The notes under the pieces: model-generated
Told to the model about the DNA's origin: nothing
The model's input: only the letters and a program-made list of their open reading frames with translations
Database searches by the model: none
Position numbers and translations under genes: made by a program
Assembly: GCF_900104135.1 (NCBI RefSeq)
Contig: NZ_FNIV01000006.1
Span: forward strand, 124,001 to 188,000
DNA from: Halomonas shengliensis
GTDB lineage: Bacteria > Pseudomonadota > Gammaproteobacteria > Pseudomonadales > Halomonadaceae
Direction: 5' to 3'
Length of the DNA stretch: 64,000 nt
Part shown: piece after piece, positions 64,000 to 64,000 of the stretch
Numbering within the stretch: position 1 is the first letter of the stretch
How the letters are laid out: every line of letters starts with the position of its first letter

Positions 64000-64000
64000 G

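Overview
The window is a GC-rich gammaproteobacterial chromosome segment. Gene content and order (dapF/xerC block, hemCDXY, ssrA-smpB-ratAB-bamE-fur-recN-grpE-dnaKJ, dapB-carAB-greA-yhbY-rlmE-ftsH-folP-glmM-tpiA-secG, tRNA-Leu/tRNA-fMet-rimP-nusA-infB-rbfA-truB-rpsO) resemble Pseudomonas and Halomonas. A carboxynorspermidine route, a TMAO reductase operon and the tmRNA tag ANDDNYAQGALAA favour a halophilic Halomonadaceae member. This placement is inferred from gene content and was not checked by a database search.

Layout. 1-6.5 kb: the 3' end of engB (+), then a minus-strand run lptM-lysA-dapF-DUF484-xerC-yigB, with argH upstream of lptM. 6.5-11.4 kb: an intergenic region with a 95-bp inverted repeat, then the haem operon hemC-hemD-hemX-hemY. 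11.4-15.1 kb: a REP-like pair, a large MscS-family channel (-) and tandem crcB fluoride channels (+) behind a terminator-containing leader. 15.1-20.2 kb: a glycolytic block pyk-mgsA-pgi (-) divergent from gap (+), with two HexR-like sites between. 20.2-24.1 kb: a divergent aspartate kinase, then a carboxynorspermidine dehydrogenase/decarboxylase pair. 24.3-27.8 kb: a cassette of M20 amidohydrolase and 14-TM exporter divergent from a MarR regulator. 27.8-32.6 kb: torE-torC-torA-torD behind a candidate FNR/Anr site. 32.8-37.4 kb: tmRNA, smpB, ratA, ratB, bamE, fur and recN. 37.4-41.5 kb: heat-shock genes grpE, dnaK and dnaJ with two sigma-32 promoters. 41.6-43.9 kb: an accessory insertion of an HNH nuclease, a DUF2218 protein and an EamA transporter. 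43.9-53.4 kb: dapB, carAB with an attenuator-like leader, greA, yhbY, rlmE and ftsH. 53.4-64 kb: folP-glmM-tpiA-secG, two tRNAs and the rimP-nusA-infB-rbfA-truB-rpsO translation operon, ending in a terminator just before the expected pnp.

Most of the window is housekeeping: haem, lysine/arginine/pyrimidine precursors, central glycolysis, trans-translation, chaperones and translation factors. The parts that look accessory or unusually regulated are the polyamine/aspartokinase group, the MarR-exporter-amidohydrolase cassette, the TMAO operon, the HNH insertion, and the leaders of crcB and carA. No insertion sequence, prophage, CRISPR array or rRNA gene was seen. No clearly novel multi-gene system was found; the best leads for undescribed biology are RNA leaders, repeats and small regulatory sites.
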